In this document: positions 10,681-21,538 of the stretch, one piece after another
Layout: every line of letters starts with the position of its first letter
Position numbering within the stretch: the first letter of the stretch is position 1
Assembly: GCA_035236585.1 (NCBI GenBank)
Contig: CP141136.1
Location: forward strand, 25,831,426 to 25,895,425
Length of the DNA stretch: 64,000 bases
Direction: 5' to 3'
From: Warburgia ugandensis
Taxonomy: Eukaryota; Streptophyta; Magnoliopsida; Canellales; Canellaceae
The notes under the pieces: generated by a model
Told to the model about the DNA's origin: nothing
The model's database searches: none
Seen by the model: only the letters and a program-made list of their open reading frames with translations
Position numbers and translations under genes: made by a program

Positions 10681-11045
10681 GTTCTGAGAAAAGTTACAAT
10701 ATGCTTATAGAGCTTTTTGATGAGTCCTGACCTTCTACAATGACGCAAGAACGAGTTTTTCTGTACTAGGTCATAGGTTCAAGTCGATTATTAGCTTGTG
10801 GTTATACATAAAAACTCGCTTGCCGATCAGAAAAAGGAATAAGTTTCTTAATAACCATGGTTTAGATTGTATTCTTTGACACTGCTGGTGAACTTTTTCA
10901 CGTTTATTGGAAGTGCTCCAATTGAAACTCCACCAGATGGTAAATGGAAACCATAGTTAAAAAGTTCGGATTTAGGAACAGTAGGCAGGGCAGCTATTTG
11001 TAGAATTCATGAATCCCGGATAATATTCTTAATCCTGGTTATTAA

Positions 11046-11187
11046 AGGGCAGCCCTGTGCATGAAGCTCCCCCCATGCGGGGTTCGGAGAAGGGGCAGAC
11101 CATAAGGGACTATAGTATGCAGCCTTACCTTGTATTTTGCAAGAGGCTGATTCCACGCCTTGAACCCATGACCTCAAGGTCACATTC
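11046..11187 (-). mobile_element. Au-like SINE, 5'-truncated, with target-site duplication
   Basis: On the minus strand it runs GTGACCTTGAGGTCATGGGT, GGCGTGGAATCAGCCTCTTG, TGGTCTGCCCCTTCTCCG and CCGCATGGGGGGAGCTTC. The A-box head is absent. Flanking copies TAATCCTGGTTATT (11,030-11,043) and TAATCCTAGTCATT (11,189-11,202) form a target-site duplication, so the truncation happened on insertion. Confidence 0.88.
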
Positions 11188-11793
11188 ATAATCCTAGTCA
11201 TTGACAACTCTAAGACATGGATAAAGATTTCCCCTTGCTACTACAAATGCTTGCCAACGGGTAGTTAAGTTGGTTGACCTACTGTGCTTTTCTATCAGAC
11301 AAAATCTCCACAGGCTCCACCAAAATGAAAGAAGAGACTTGGAGCAAGGTAGAAAGAGTGGATCTAGTCAATTTTCCACTACTTGGGAAAGTCAAGTCAG
11401 AGGAGCTTTTGGTAGGGAAAATTGCAAATGCAGCTGAGGGTTCACACAAGGAAGTCTTATCTGATTTGGATGAGTTAATGGTTAACTAGTGCAATTCTAA
11501 GACAGCAGATGAGAGCATAAGACCCTTGATAATAACAGGCCTTTTCATTTCAATCTGTCTTCATCTTCCTCATCCGTTTTTTACTGTCAAATATTCTTGT
11601 GTTGCTTGGCAAAAGCAGAAAATTCCTCTTATTGTCATGGTTTATCTCCAATAATACTGCATCAGCCATTTCTATTAATTTTACAAAGAGAGATCAGTAC
11701 GCTTGACAGGTGACCGCCTTCTACTAAGCATTTTATTCCCTCTACTTCATTTTCATCCTTGCTCTGTGTCCATAGGGATTTGCAAAGCCAGCA

Positions 11794-12040
11794 TTAATGC
11801 TTGCTCATCTTCATCAAAGCCTTATCCCAATTAGCGGTCGGCCACACCAATCTTGTTCCTCCATTCACCTCTTTCAAGTGTCTTTGTTTCATTAAGTTCA
11901 AGAGTTTTATATCTTTTCTCTGTACTTCTAACCACATCCTGCTGGGCCTTCCCGTTGTCCTTTTGGATACTTCACCTTGGATCAACTCACTCCTTCTAAC
12001 CGGTGCTGTTTTCGATCTGCATTGGACATGTCAAAACCAT
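11794..12040 (-). pseudogene. LINE (L1-type) reverse-transcriptase C-terminal fragment
   Basis: Minus-strand reading gives HVQCRSKTAPVRRSELIQGE, then TTGRPSRMWLEVQRKDIK and a diverged tail with TANWDKAL. Plant L1-type LINE polyproteins end in GHVQRR..APVRR....GRPK.TW.EV..KDL followed by an HVADP-type tail. The glycine before HVQ is a stop codon, and neither the palm domain nor a poly-A tail is nearby. Confidence 0.75.
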
Positions 12041-12542
12041 CTAAGTCTATCACCTCTCATCTTGTTATCCCATTTCAAATTATATCCTTTCTTGTTTTGC
12101 TACTCATCCATCTCAACATCTTCATTTATACTGCTAGCCCACTAAAATTTCCACATTTAGGGTCCATCCAATACCCTTGCGACTCCACAAGCCCTACCCA
12201 ATCATGATGATTGAGATAAAATTGACCCTCTGCAAGGTATTTTCTAACTCGATTTCACTTCTGTCATTATCAACTCTTGCCTTCTTAAATTTTCTGAAAT
12301 TAGGTAGATACTTGCTAACACTGAAACTCTAATTGTTTTGAGGTCTTTTTTCAATGACATTCATTGGGCTGTATGCAGACTCCACCAATCATGCTTGAGA
12401 TACAATCTTGATTCCATCAGCCATTTTGTTCCTTGTTCTATACTTGCACAATTGCCCTCCGTCTCTCATTGGATTTTTGGTAAAATCATAATTGCATTGT
12501 GGCTCCACAAATTTTCACCCATTTATCAGGGTGCATCTCCAA

Positions 12543-12791
12543 AACCACTCTTTAAGCCCTGATTGCAAAGTTTTGGGCGTTTTCACAAAGGCCGAAATTA
12601 TGTTTCGTTCTAAAAAAAAGGCATTATCCATAAATAGAAATATATAGCTAGCTGTTTATAGCTAATAACCACTCTTTAAGCCCTGATTGCAAAGTTTTGG
12701 GCGTTTTCACAAAGGCCGAAATTATGTTTCGTTCTAAAAAAAAAGGCATTATCCATAAATAGAAATATATAGCTAGCTGTTTATAGCTAAT
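12543..12791. repeat. Near-perfect tandem duplication, 124-bp period
   Basis: The block starting AACCACTCTTTAAGCCCTGA and ending in TAGCTGTTTATAGCTAAT occurs at 12,543-12,666 and again from 12,667. The only difference I find is one extra A in the homopolymer. It lies just past the stop of the PPR gene and so would fall in its 3' UTR. The near-identity implies a recent event. Confidence 0.93.
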
Positions 12792-12819
12792 AGCAACTGT
12801 GTAACTCCACAAGCTCCGA

Positions 12820-14139
12820 CTATGATACTTGAGACATAACCCAGCTGCTACCAGGCATTCTCTTTACACCCCTTTCCTTCATCTCTCTCCTCACCCTCTC
12901 GGCATCCTCAAATTTCCCCATACTAGCATAAATGCTGGACAACAACACAAAATTTCCTGCGTTATCAGGCTCAATCTCAAACAAAGTTCTTCCAGCAAGC
13001 TCCGCAAGTTCAACCTCTCCATGATTCCTACAAGCCCCTAAAAGAGCCCCCCAAGCTTTCGCACTTGCGTCCATTGGCATCCCCTTGATAACCTCATACG
13101 CGTCCCACAATCTCCCAGCTCGACTCATAACATCAACCAAACATGAATAATGATGACTACCCGCTTCCACCCCATAATCCTCCCGCATTCGTTTGAAATA
13201 ACCCAACGCCTCATCCGGCAAACCCGCATGGCCACACGCCTTCAACACGCCAAGAAATGAAATTCCATCTGGACGAATCTTCGCCAATTCCATTTGCCGA
13301 AAAACCGACAATGCAGCCTCAGCCTCACCATTAAGCGCGAATGCCGACAGCATTGCACTCCATGCAACTACATCTCTTTCACTCATTGTATCAAAGACTT
13401 TCCTAGCATTACTTAAACACCCACACCTTCCATATGTTTCTACAAGCCCACTCCTCAATTGAGTATTCGGGTCGATATGATTCCTAACAGAAAACCCATG
13501 AATCTCTTTAACCAAACTCAAAGCAGCCATACTAACACAACCAGGCAAAAGAGCAAGAACAGTAACCAGATTCGGCTTCACACCCTCAACCTGCATCCGT
13601 CTACAAAACTCAACAGCTCTAGAAGCACCTCCGTCAGTCTCCGAAAGAGCAGCAACTATCGAATTATAAGAAGAAGCAATCCGAGAAACATCCATACTTT
13701 CAAACAGCTCAAGTGCAGTTTGAATATCGTGGTTATGAGTGTAGAGAGATATCATGGTATTCCACACAACTTCGTTTCGCTGACGAATTTCGTCGAACAA
13801 TTGGCGTGCTGAGGAAATGGAGATGCATTTCCCACGCATGACAATGAGGGAAGAGGCTATATAGGGGTTTGTGAGAAGACCTATTTTTGTGCAATGGGCG
13901 TGCATGGCTGTGCCATTGTGGGGAAGGTTGAGGAAGGTTATGGATTTAAGGGCAAGTGGGTAGACAAATAGGTCGAGGGAGAGGGTGGGGGAATTGTGCA
14001 TGTAGTGGAAGAGGGCTAGTGCTTTGTGGTGGCGGCCTTGGTTAACGTGGGATGCTAACAGCTTAGTGTAAGAGAGAAGACGTTGGTGGTTGCTTTGGGA
14101 GGAGACCATGTCTTGTTTCCCAAAGAGAGAGTGACGCAC
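12820..14139 (-). CDS. PLS-class pentatricopeptide repeat protein, E subgroup
   Basis: A single uninterrupted frame of 439 aa, intronless like most PPR genes. Typical motifs follow one another: ARQLFDEIRQRNEVVWNTMI, ALELFESMD, GLVETYGRCGCLSNARKVFD, RDVVAWSAMLSAFALNGEAE, PDGISFLGVLKACGHAGLPD, HHYSCLVDVMSRAGR and AWGALLGACRNHGEVELAEL. The end matches an E motif (VLLSSIYASMGKFEDAERVR, MPGSSW); no DYW deaminase domain follows. The order and spacing resemble Arabidopsis At1g03510 (family name PCMP-E3). Such proteins bind organellar RNA, commonly for C-to-U editing with a partner deaminase. The first ATG may be upstream of the real start; an internal Met opens MVSSQSNHQRLLSYTK, which resembles the At1g03510 N-terminus. 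A targeting peptide is not obvious. Confidence 0.92.
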   Translation of the reverse strand: MRHSLFGKQDMVSSQSNHQRLLSYTKLLASHVNQGRHHKALALFHYMHNSPTLSLDLFVYPLALKSITFLNLPHNGTAMHAHCTKIGLLTNPYIASSLIVMRGKCISISSARQLFDEIRQRNEVVWNTMISLYTHNHDIQTALELFESMDVSRIASSYNSIVAALSETDGGASRAVEFCRRMQVEGVKPNLVTVLALLPGCVSMAALSLVKEIHGFSVRNHIDPNTQLRSGLVETYGRCGCLSNARKVFDTMSERDVVAWSAMLSAFALNGEAEAALSVFRQMELAKIRPDGISFLGVLKACGHAGLPDEALGYFKRMREDYGVEAGSHHYSCLVDVMSRAGRLWDAYEVIKGMPMDASAKAWGALLGACRNHGEVELAELAGRTLFEIEPDNAGNFVLLSSIYASMGKFEDAERVRREMKERGVKRMPGSSWVMSQVS

Positions 14140-15006
14140 CCCATAAGTGTTTGTACGTACTTAATGAGCTTGTATTCATGAGCTCACTTAAGCAAGATAT
14201 TTTTTTAATTTAATTATTATTAGTATTATTATTTGAAAGCATATCATATTATCTATAACCCATTATCTTAAGTCCTAAGTCTACTTAATCCTCCCCATTC
14301 ATAATTATAAAGTTTGAAGTCAAGAAAAATTCAAAAAATTTGGGAAAAGGCTTGAAAAAAGTAGAGACAAATGTTAAGTTTTAGAATTCATAAAAAAATA
14401 AAAAGTAATAACCTAGGCATGAAATATATTATTATATATAGACTAAAAAATTATTATACTAGATAAGAATTATACAATGACTTGAAGTTTAGGATTGAAA
14501 TATTGAAACCCAAAAATGAAAAGACATAAAAGAGAAAAAGTCATAAGAATTAGTATTCTTTTAGATATGGGTTTTTAATTGAATAATAAAAACAACTCTA
14601 AAAAGATGGTTTTGTTTATTAAGTTTGATATGATGCACCAAAAATATTTGAACTTTTAGACAAAAAATGAATAAAATAGAGTTTTTTTAATTATATCTCC
14701 ATCAAGATGAAAGTGCAATTACGAACCTGGGACCATTAACAATGAGAAGCACTCGTTGTCTACGACCAATTGTACTAGACAGCTTCTAGCATTAATTTTT
14801 TTTTAAATTAATTTCATTCACATATGGTAAATTACTTATTCTTTTCTTTTTCTTGAGTGAGCCCATTAGCATAAGCTACCGAACTTGTGGTTAGGGCATG
14901 TGGCAGGACACCAATGATCACAGTATAGTGGCCTTGAGTGCAAACATTGTTCAAGCACTTGGTAGTTCAATTGGGATTTTGCAATTAACCACACGTTTCA
15001 TTGTAA
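14140..15006. other. AT-rich intergenic stretch
   Basis: Very AT-rich (for example ATATATTATTATATATAG near 14,420) and lacking frames or terminal repeats. It contains the promoter side of the PPR gene, but no single TATA element stands out. Confidence 0.5.
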
Positions 15007-15177
15007 TAGGTGCAATGGTAAAGTTGTCGTCGTGTGACCTTGAGGTTATAGGTTCAAGGTGTGGAAATAATTTCTTGCAAAAATGCAAAGTAAGACTGTG
15101 TACTTTAGAATCTTGTGGTTTGCTCCTTTCTCCAACCCTGCATATGCAGGAACTTCGAGCACCGGGGCTGCCCTTTA
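15007..15177 (+). mobile_element. Au-like SINE
   Basis: GGTGCAATGGTAAAGTTGTC (A-box region, first few bases lost), GAGGTTATAGGTTCAAGGTG (B box), TTTCTTGCAAAAATGC, CATATGCAGGAACTTCGAGC and CACCGGGGCTGCCCTTT. The GGAGCCTTG head is replaced by unrelated sequence, and no clear target duplication was found. Confidence 0.88.
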
Positions 15178-15239
15178 TCCTCAATTGCCATGTCAACATG
15201 GGCATTATAATGCCTAAATACTGTTCCTTGTTCTGAGAT

Positions 15240-16007
15240 CGACAGGCAAAGTTCAAGTACGTTCTAACTGTTTTATTGATCTCTTAGCCTTTCTTATGGT
15301 TGTGCCACTAGCAAAATATTGGGAGCTAACAAATGTTTGCCCTCTTGTATCACTGTACCTGCCTCTTACTACTTGTTGGGGCCACTGCCAACTTTTACTT
15401 CATTTTGCCTATATTAGTTCAACAGTTCTCCATCAAGCTTTACATCAGAAACCACAGTAGGATGAATAAGACAGTCAAATCTTCTTCATCTCTTAGTTAT
15501 GTCTTAAACAAATCTGACTCGACAAGTTAACAGTCCCAATCATGGTACAAATGTCATGGGTTCGTAGGAGATGGTTGCAACTATGACTCACAGTCACTAA
15601 GATAATTCTGTGCAAGAAGTGCATTGACTCTTTTGATCTTCAATCAATTTTCTTCCACTAATCTTAGTCAAGAAAACGGATGATCAGACTTGGAATGGGC
15701 GAAAAAGGCCGTCGATGATGGATTTGAGCCATTAGATTTCATAGTGTCTCGTTTATGCTCCTAGCACTTTAACATCATATCGTAAGAGGTTGAAAAAGTG
15801 CAGATTTTCTCCACCAAATTCATTATCTTATGGAGTATATGGGATGAGTGGTTTCTTTATCAGCTTTGCATATTAAAATTTCCCTTTAAAGTGTAAAAGA
15901 GATAACCTAATTAATTACAATATATTCATTAATATCCTCTGTAAGAGCAGCACCCAAGTATTTACTTCTGAGCAGCTTCATTCTCCCCTTGAACTGCTCT
16001 ACTCAAC
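15240..16007. other. Upstream region of the I9 inhibitor gene; no other gene seen
   Basis: Short frames only. The last few hundred bases would hold the promoter and 5' leader of the downstream gene. I do not see a convincing TATA box at a standard distance. Confidence 0.4.
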
Positions 16008-16625
16008 ATGTCCTACAGGCTTCTTCCTATCTTATGCGCTCTGTGGTTCATGTGGTTAACTCCTAAAGCTTTCTGTAAGGTTGGTTTGCTTGAACAGCTC
16101 CGTTTGTTTGGCTTAAAACATTCAATCTGCGTTTTAAGTCATGATAATTGGGTGATTTAGTCTGCTTCTTTGACTGCAATGGAGCACATTGTCTTCATGG
16201 AGCAAACACTAGATTCGCCACGAGTTAGAGAATCTAACGAAGTTCAAGTTCTGGCTTCTGTACTTGGAAGGTGAGGTTTAAAGATCTGTCATTTACACTG
16301 TTTTAACCATCTAACTTTATGGGGACCTTGTAATTGTGTAACCAAGCTTTTGATGGTCACAAATTAAAGGATCAATATTGTCTAGTGGGTGGCTAATTGA
16401 GTAATAACTAACCATCCATTCTGATGATTTGGATGATCGGACAAGTGGACCACTACTTCTACTGTCTACCTGCTAATACACCTTAGGAAGAATATAATAA
16501 TTACTGGCTGATTTTACTTGTGATTATAGTGAAACAGCAGCAAGGAAAGCTATTATATACTCGTTCAAGAACACAATAGATGGCTTCTCTGCAATCCTTA
16601 CTGATCTACAAGTAGCTGCACTGTC

Positions 16626-16685
<60 letters not shown>

Positions 16686-16903
16686 TTCTGTCATATTTTG
16701 CTCTATAAGTGATAATAATGTTTGAACAAACAAAAGATTTCATTATCTTAATGATCAATTTCTACATGTTTCAAATTTTTATGTGATTATAAACTCATGA
16801 TAATCGGGATTTATCTCGCTTGGCAGAGAAACCCGGCGTGCTTAAGATCATTCCAGCGCAAATGTATCAGCTCCCACCAAGACCAGACATGCCATTTCCT
16901 TGA
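16008..16903 (+). CDS. Subtilisin propeptide-like inhibitor: signal peptide plus a single Inhibitor_I9 domain
   Basis: The four-exon model is 16008..16079, 16161..16270, 16530..16627, 16827..16903: 357 nt, 118 aa plus stop, in frame across all junctions. Exon 1 is a hydrophobic signal peptide (MSYRLLPILCALWFMWLT). Exons 2-4 encode one I9 propeptide fold: HIVFMEQTL, VLASVLGSETAARKAIIYSF, KNTIDGFSAILTDLQVAALS and KKPGVLKIIPAQMYQL. No catalytic Asp, His or Ser region of a subtilase follows; the frame stops 11 codons after MYQL. Plants have stand-alone I9 proteins, such as Arabidopsis SPI-1, that bind and inhibit or chaperone subtilases; this fits that group better than a full protease. An alternative exon 2 start at 16,185 also keeps the frame. 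It could instead be the cut-off head of a subtilase gene. Confidence 0.75.
16629..16683 (+). repeat. (TC)n microsatellite in intron 3 of the I9 gene
   Basis: About 27 uninterrupted TC repeats begin within a base of the exon 3 donor GT. They may affect splicing efficiency and are likely polymorphic in length. Confidence 0.95.
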
Positions 16904-17606
16904 TGTCCAGTGTCGATATGCTAGTATCAAAATCACAGGCCCTGACATCTTCTTACATGGTCAATCTGGCACAAGGCACAAGCTCAACTTAGTTTGATGA
17001 TGAGAGAAACCTACGAATTTGATGTATAATGTATTGATATGGAATTGAAAATGTAAGAATGGTATATGCCCATGTTGTCACTCGGAAAATATCAACGGGC
17101 TAAAACATAAGTGGGACTTATTATTTCAGTGATCTCAACCATTTATCTGGTTGGATGTGCTATGAATGAGAGATATAAAACTTATTCACTATCTTAAATA
17201 ATTTTATTAATCTTTTGGATCTGCAAAGAGGGAGAAAAAAAATGTTCATCCATGGGTAATTTGATCTGCGGATTGTTATTCGTGCCGAATACGCTAAGTT
17301 TTTGTGGGTAGTTAGCATAACATTTTCATGACAGCAGAGAATAACAAACACAAGATCCCAATCACACCAAGGCACGTTAAGAGCACTTAGATTAGCTTAG
17401 TTAACTCTAGTCATGCAAGCCTGATAGGGAAGTAGCATGACTAAGCACTTATGTGTAAAGAGTGCTTGGTATGAAACCTCTAAATGATCTAGACCATTCA
17501 TCTATACACCTCACTTGGAGATGTAATCCTAGTGATTATGGAAATCTTCCGTTGACAAATGGACCAGTCTTCCATTATAAATCTTTTAGCCACTATTTGC
17601 AAAAAT
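16904..17606. other. 3' flank of the I9 gene and intergenic sequence
   Basis: Contains the presumed 3' UTR. No other coding exon or element end was recognised before the LTR. Confidence 0.4.
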
Positions 17607-17999
17607 TGTTGGGGTGGACTTGTATGTGGTCCATACCCATGTGAGGAAACCCAACAACAATAGGAAACTATCAGGATGAGTTCAAACAGGATAAGGATCG
17701 ATCACGAATAAGGCTCAGAGACCCCTCTAGCCCTCCTCCTTTATTTATTTATTTATAGCTCAAAGCCTCCTCTTGCCTTCCTCTCTTTCTCTAAGCACAA
17801 GCTCCCTCACACCCTCACAAACCAAATCCTAACATCGCGCGCGCGCGCACACACACACACATATAGGATTTTCCAAACATGGAAATGGTTGGACTCTTAT
17901 CTTATTGATCCTTATCCTATTTGAACTTAGCCTGATAGTTTCCTATTGTTGCTGGGTTTCCTCACATGGGTATGGACTACATGTAGGTCCACCCCAACA
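17607..17999 (-). mobile_element. Solo-type LTR with about 93-bp inverted ends
   Basis: It begins TGTTGGGGTGGAC and ends GTCCACCCCAACA, so it has TG..CA ends. The first 93 bases are nearly the exact reverse complement of the last 93 (GTCCATACCCATGTGAGG, AACAATAGGAAACTATCAGG and so on). A purine/pyrimidine tract, ATCTCCCCCCTCC, follows at 18,000, as expected for the polypurine tract of a minus-strand copia element beside its 3' LTR. On the minus strand CTATAAATAAAT (near 17,750) could be its TATA box. A (CG)n(CA)n microsatellite sits in the loop at about 17,836-17,862. A foldback MITE is the alternative reading. Confidence 0.65.
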
Positions 18000-18520
18000 A
18001 TCTCCCCCCTCCATGCCCATGGAAAGTGGATGCACTAAATACTTTCAATTTTACTCAGCTCCCCCAAATTACAATTTTGTCACTTAGCCAGCTTTCCCTC
18101 CTATAATCGTTTGCGCTTTAGCAACTCCATCAACAATCTACATCTTCTCTTAGAAGGGTCGCTGCTCCCCCTACTCAACACTCTTTGCTGAGTTTAAGTG
18201 CTAATAAGTCATCAAGTGTACCAAAAGCATTTAGAAGCTTGCCACCTAGAAGCCTGCTAGTGCCCCGCACTTGCCTTCGTTGGCCGCCCTCATTAGATGC
18301 TCATAAATATCACTTGAAATGGTCACGTCCACTCAAAATGTTCACCAGGTCTGTTTAGAATAGTCATCAAGTTCACTCAACTCGCAGGCCCGTTTCATCT
18401 AGTCATCTCGCCACTATTCACCGAGCCATCCCATCACTGTTTACCAAGTTGTCCTACTACTATACCTGAGTCACATCTCTACTGTTCATGAGCCAGCCCC
18501 TACTCGCCATTGCCGAGTCC
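18000..18520. other. Unidentified sequence, possibly element-internal, up to the array edge
   Basis: Follows the polypurine-like tract but shows no copia protein motifs. It is rich in short CT and CA words. Ends where homology to units 2 and 3 begins. Confidence 0.35.
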
Positions 18521-18639
18521 TGGGTGGATGCCCATTACTATTTTGTATCAACACATAGCTCAGTTAAGAGGAATTAGTAAGCTTTATAGAGCAATCTATC
18601 AACTCAAAACTCATAATGGCACTCTCTCTATTGTGTATT

Positions 18640-20000
18640 TTGTGATGGAATATGAGTTCTTATGGGGTGGATGCTCACTATTTCAGTGATCCAAACCTTT
18701 GGTTACAGATAAAATACCTTGGCGATGGGTATAGCTTTACGGTTTCTTTGCGACCAAGGAACTTAAAAGAAAATTTATGGTATTTGTCTATGTAAATCCA
18801 GGAATTTATACAAATATCCTCCATTACTTCTACCTATTACATTGTTCAACTGCATTAGAGCAACCCCCACTTACCTATCCTGTTTCACGACAACCAACTT
18901 GAAAACCCATCTGTTAAACAGTGTTATGCTCCTGCATTGAAATGAAAACCTTTGTTGTAACTTAAAACGTCTTAGAAAAGTTGAAAAATCCTGCCTTTCC
19001 AAACCAAATGTGAACTAACTGAATTACGTAGGACTTGCCAGTGCAAAAGCAAAGTCAGGAATATTTCATCTAATTTTCTGTAATTCAGTATGCTTCCTAA
19101 GTCTTGTAACAGATCCAAGTTTTCCTAAGAGCGATTCTTATGTAGATTCAATTCATATCTCCCATATCGCACGTAGGCAATTACCCATCAATCTTTTTCT
19201 TATACATTACCTAGGAAGGAAGAAGATGTATATAGAGTAGAACGTTTTGATTTTGCAGAAGTTTTCCTTTATCTTTAGAATTTGATTAGTGAACTATTCT
19301 TGAATCTGAACTTTGTAAAAATGGATGGACTTGAATTGTCAGAGGCAATGGAGGTCTTGGAATCTCATTAGTGCATTAAATGAACTGAGAGAAGGATAAA
19401 TGTGTTTTAGCATGTGAAAAGGTGTGTGAATTCAGTTACTGAGTCGCTTCCCATGTCAGGTGAGAACAGTTCTAAGACGCTTATTGAAGTAAAGATCGCC
19501 AACCAAGGGGATCAGTCTTCAACGTTTGGTACTTTTACTGGTTCTGCTTTGTCTTATTTTGGTTCTGCTTTCTTAGTTTTTAAGGATGCTGTTTGCTTCC
19601 TCACTTTTCTGATGATGGGGTTTATAGCCCTTCAAACCAACTTGGTCTGGTTTCTCTATTGTAAGTTCCTTTGTCTTCAATAGTTTTTTGAACTATGGTA
19701 AAAAGCACATCTACCCACATGCTCTCTTTGAAGATAACCAACAAACCATCTACTTTTTATGTATGTCAATTGCAACAAGAACATTTGTGTCCATCAGCTT
19801 ACCGTGTTTGAGGACCCCCAACTACAAGAATCAAAATCTTTCTGACCAAGGAAATTCAGAAGATCAACAGGAACACTTGTGTCCATCGATTCACCATGTT
19901 TGAAGACAAACAACTACAAGAATCAAAATCAAGAAAGGAATTCAGAAGATCAAAGATTGAATTGGGGTCTGCACAGAAGGACAAAGAGGTAAGTAACATG
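18640..20000. repeat. F-box 5'-relic module, unit 1, upstream copy
   Basis: On the minus strand, near 18,825-18,860, the sequence keeps AGTAATGGAGGA and the TCAAGTTGGTTGTC-type leader of the array's F-box genes, then breaks off into unrelated repeat. On the plus strand the module has a frame (from 19,414, GTG start) with FLMMGFIALQTN, closed by a strong donor, TTGTAAGTTCC, and a second donor, GAGGTAAGTAAC, at about 19,990. I read it as a relic of an F-box gene 5' end joined to dispersed repeat; a plus-strand non-coding transcript is possible. Confidence 0.5.
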
Positions 20001-20582
20001 CCTTTAAATGAACTGATTACTTGTTGGTGTAATTAGCCGTTAAGCCGTACAGAGCAATCTATCAACTCATAACTCAGTAGAGGAACCAGAAGGAAGGTAT
20101 AGTTGTACTGAAAATCTTACCCCCAATGGCTATAAGAAGAGTGAAGAGGGGACTGAGAAAGGAGAGACAGAATCTGACACAAAAAGTCTTTCAATGTGGA
20201 AAAGCAATGCAGCATAAGAAAATATACGGAAGGAGGACTCAAAGGATGAGTCCAGCAGCGTTTCGACGTAGTTTTTGTATTTTTTTGCATCAAATGAAGC
20301 GTCTCAAGATTTCGGAATAACCAATTACATCACTAGCCTTGACAACAACAAAGTGATAGTGAAATGATATCACCACCCCATTTTTCCGTAATGGACTCTC
20401 TCTATTTTGTATATTCTGATGGAATTCTTATGGGATGGATGCCCACCATCTCAATAATCCAAAGCATTAGCTATTAATAAAATACCTTGGTGATAGGTAA
20501 ACCTTTATGGTTTCTTTCTGACCAAGGAATTTTAAAGAAAGTTGATGGTACTTACCTAGGTAAATCCAAGAATTTAAATCTC

Positions 20583-20860
20583 AGGATCATCCAAGAAGAT
20601 TTATGTCCGCGATAGGACCCAGAAGATTGACGGTTCTTATTACCAAAAATCTAGGTCGAAATGTAACATATAGATCCTTCATCCAGTGTTAGGATAATCC
20701 AACTGAGAAAATCTACGTCTAAGATGGGACCCAGAAGATGAACACTTGGTACTACCAAACATGTCAGTTTAAAGTAACATGTAGATGCTTCCATCTAGTG
20801 CTAGGATAATCCAATGGCCAAGATCTATTTGTAAGATGGGACCCAAAATATGAACGAAAG
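20583..20860. repeat. Array of about 110-bp subrepeats, unit 1 left
   Basis: The block GGATAATCCAAC, AAATCTACGTCTAAGATGGG, ACCCAGAAGATGAAC, TACCAAACAT, ATGTAGATGCTTCCATC is repeated about three times (starts near 20,583, 20,691 and 20,808). It is the body of a dispersed intergenic repeat that also carries the ACCTTTATGGTTTCTTTCTG head about 90 bp earlier. Probably a non-autonomous DNA element; class unknown. Confidence 0.7.
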
Positions 20861-21173
20861 AGAGCTCTAAAGAAAGAGGGCGGAGATGAACTAAGGCAAT
20901 AGTAAAGTACCCTGGAGAAGATGAACGTGTTATGCCTTTTGGAGGTTGTCATTTTACAATATTTTGGTCTTGTACATCCATACAGAGTTTGCTTCTCGCC
21001 CCTGAAACCTCTTATCTAAAGGTGCAAGTATCTTGCTTTGTGTTTGCCATTTTCAGTTAGCCCCTACACTTTCAATACACTTTGCACGTAGTCTTCCAAA
21101 TTCAGTTTATTCATAAGTTGTCCCCAACTTCTAAAATGAATTTTCCGTTAGCGCTGATGCTGGAAACTGAAGA

Positions 21174-21256
21174 GGAGCCTTGGCATGCAGTTGAGTTGTT
21201 GCCATGTGACCTTGAGATCATAGGTTTAAGGCATGGAAACAGCCTCTGGCAAAATG
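21174..21256 (+). mobile_element. 5' half of an Au-like SINE, unit 1
   Basis: GGAGCCTTGGCATGCAGTTG, CATGTGACCTTGAGATCATA, GGCATGGAAACAGCCTCTGG. It stops after the GCAAAATGC block; the 3' half is lost. The same truncation is in units 2 and 3, so it predates the duplication. Confidence 0.8.
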
Positions 21257-21538
21257 CTAACAACTTTCTTTCCCATTTACTTACGAAAACCAGTTTTGGA
21301 AGTTAGAAGGCAACTTATGGACTAAGTAAATTTGAAGGGCTATTATGTAGACCATCCTTAAAGTGTCGAGGCTGATCACAAACAGTGTCATGCTTTATGC
21401 TTGTGCTTTCTTCTTTCTCGTTGTCCAATGCCTTCCATCAAGATTTTGACAATTTTCATTAGTTTCCATTATATCATCTGCTTATTTCCTTCAACTCAAT
21501 ATATCATGTTTCTTGAACCAATCTCTTTTTAAGTTGTT

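Noticed and set aside
10690-10830. tRNA-related element suggested by TAGGTCATAGGTTCAAGTCG
   Set aside because: Only a B-box-like word is convincing; no A box at the right distance, no SINE body, no target duplication.
13459-13812. 117-codon plus-strand frame
   Set aside because: Antisense shadow of the PPR gene.
16524-16733. Minus-strand frame with an Arg-Glu repeat
   Set aside because: Translation of the TC microsatellite.
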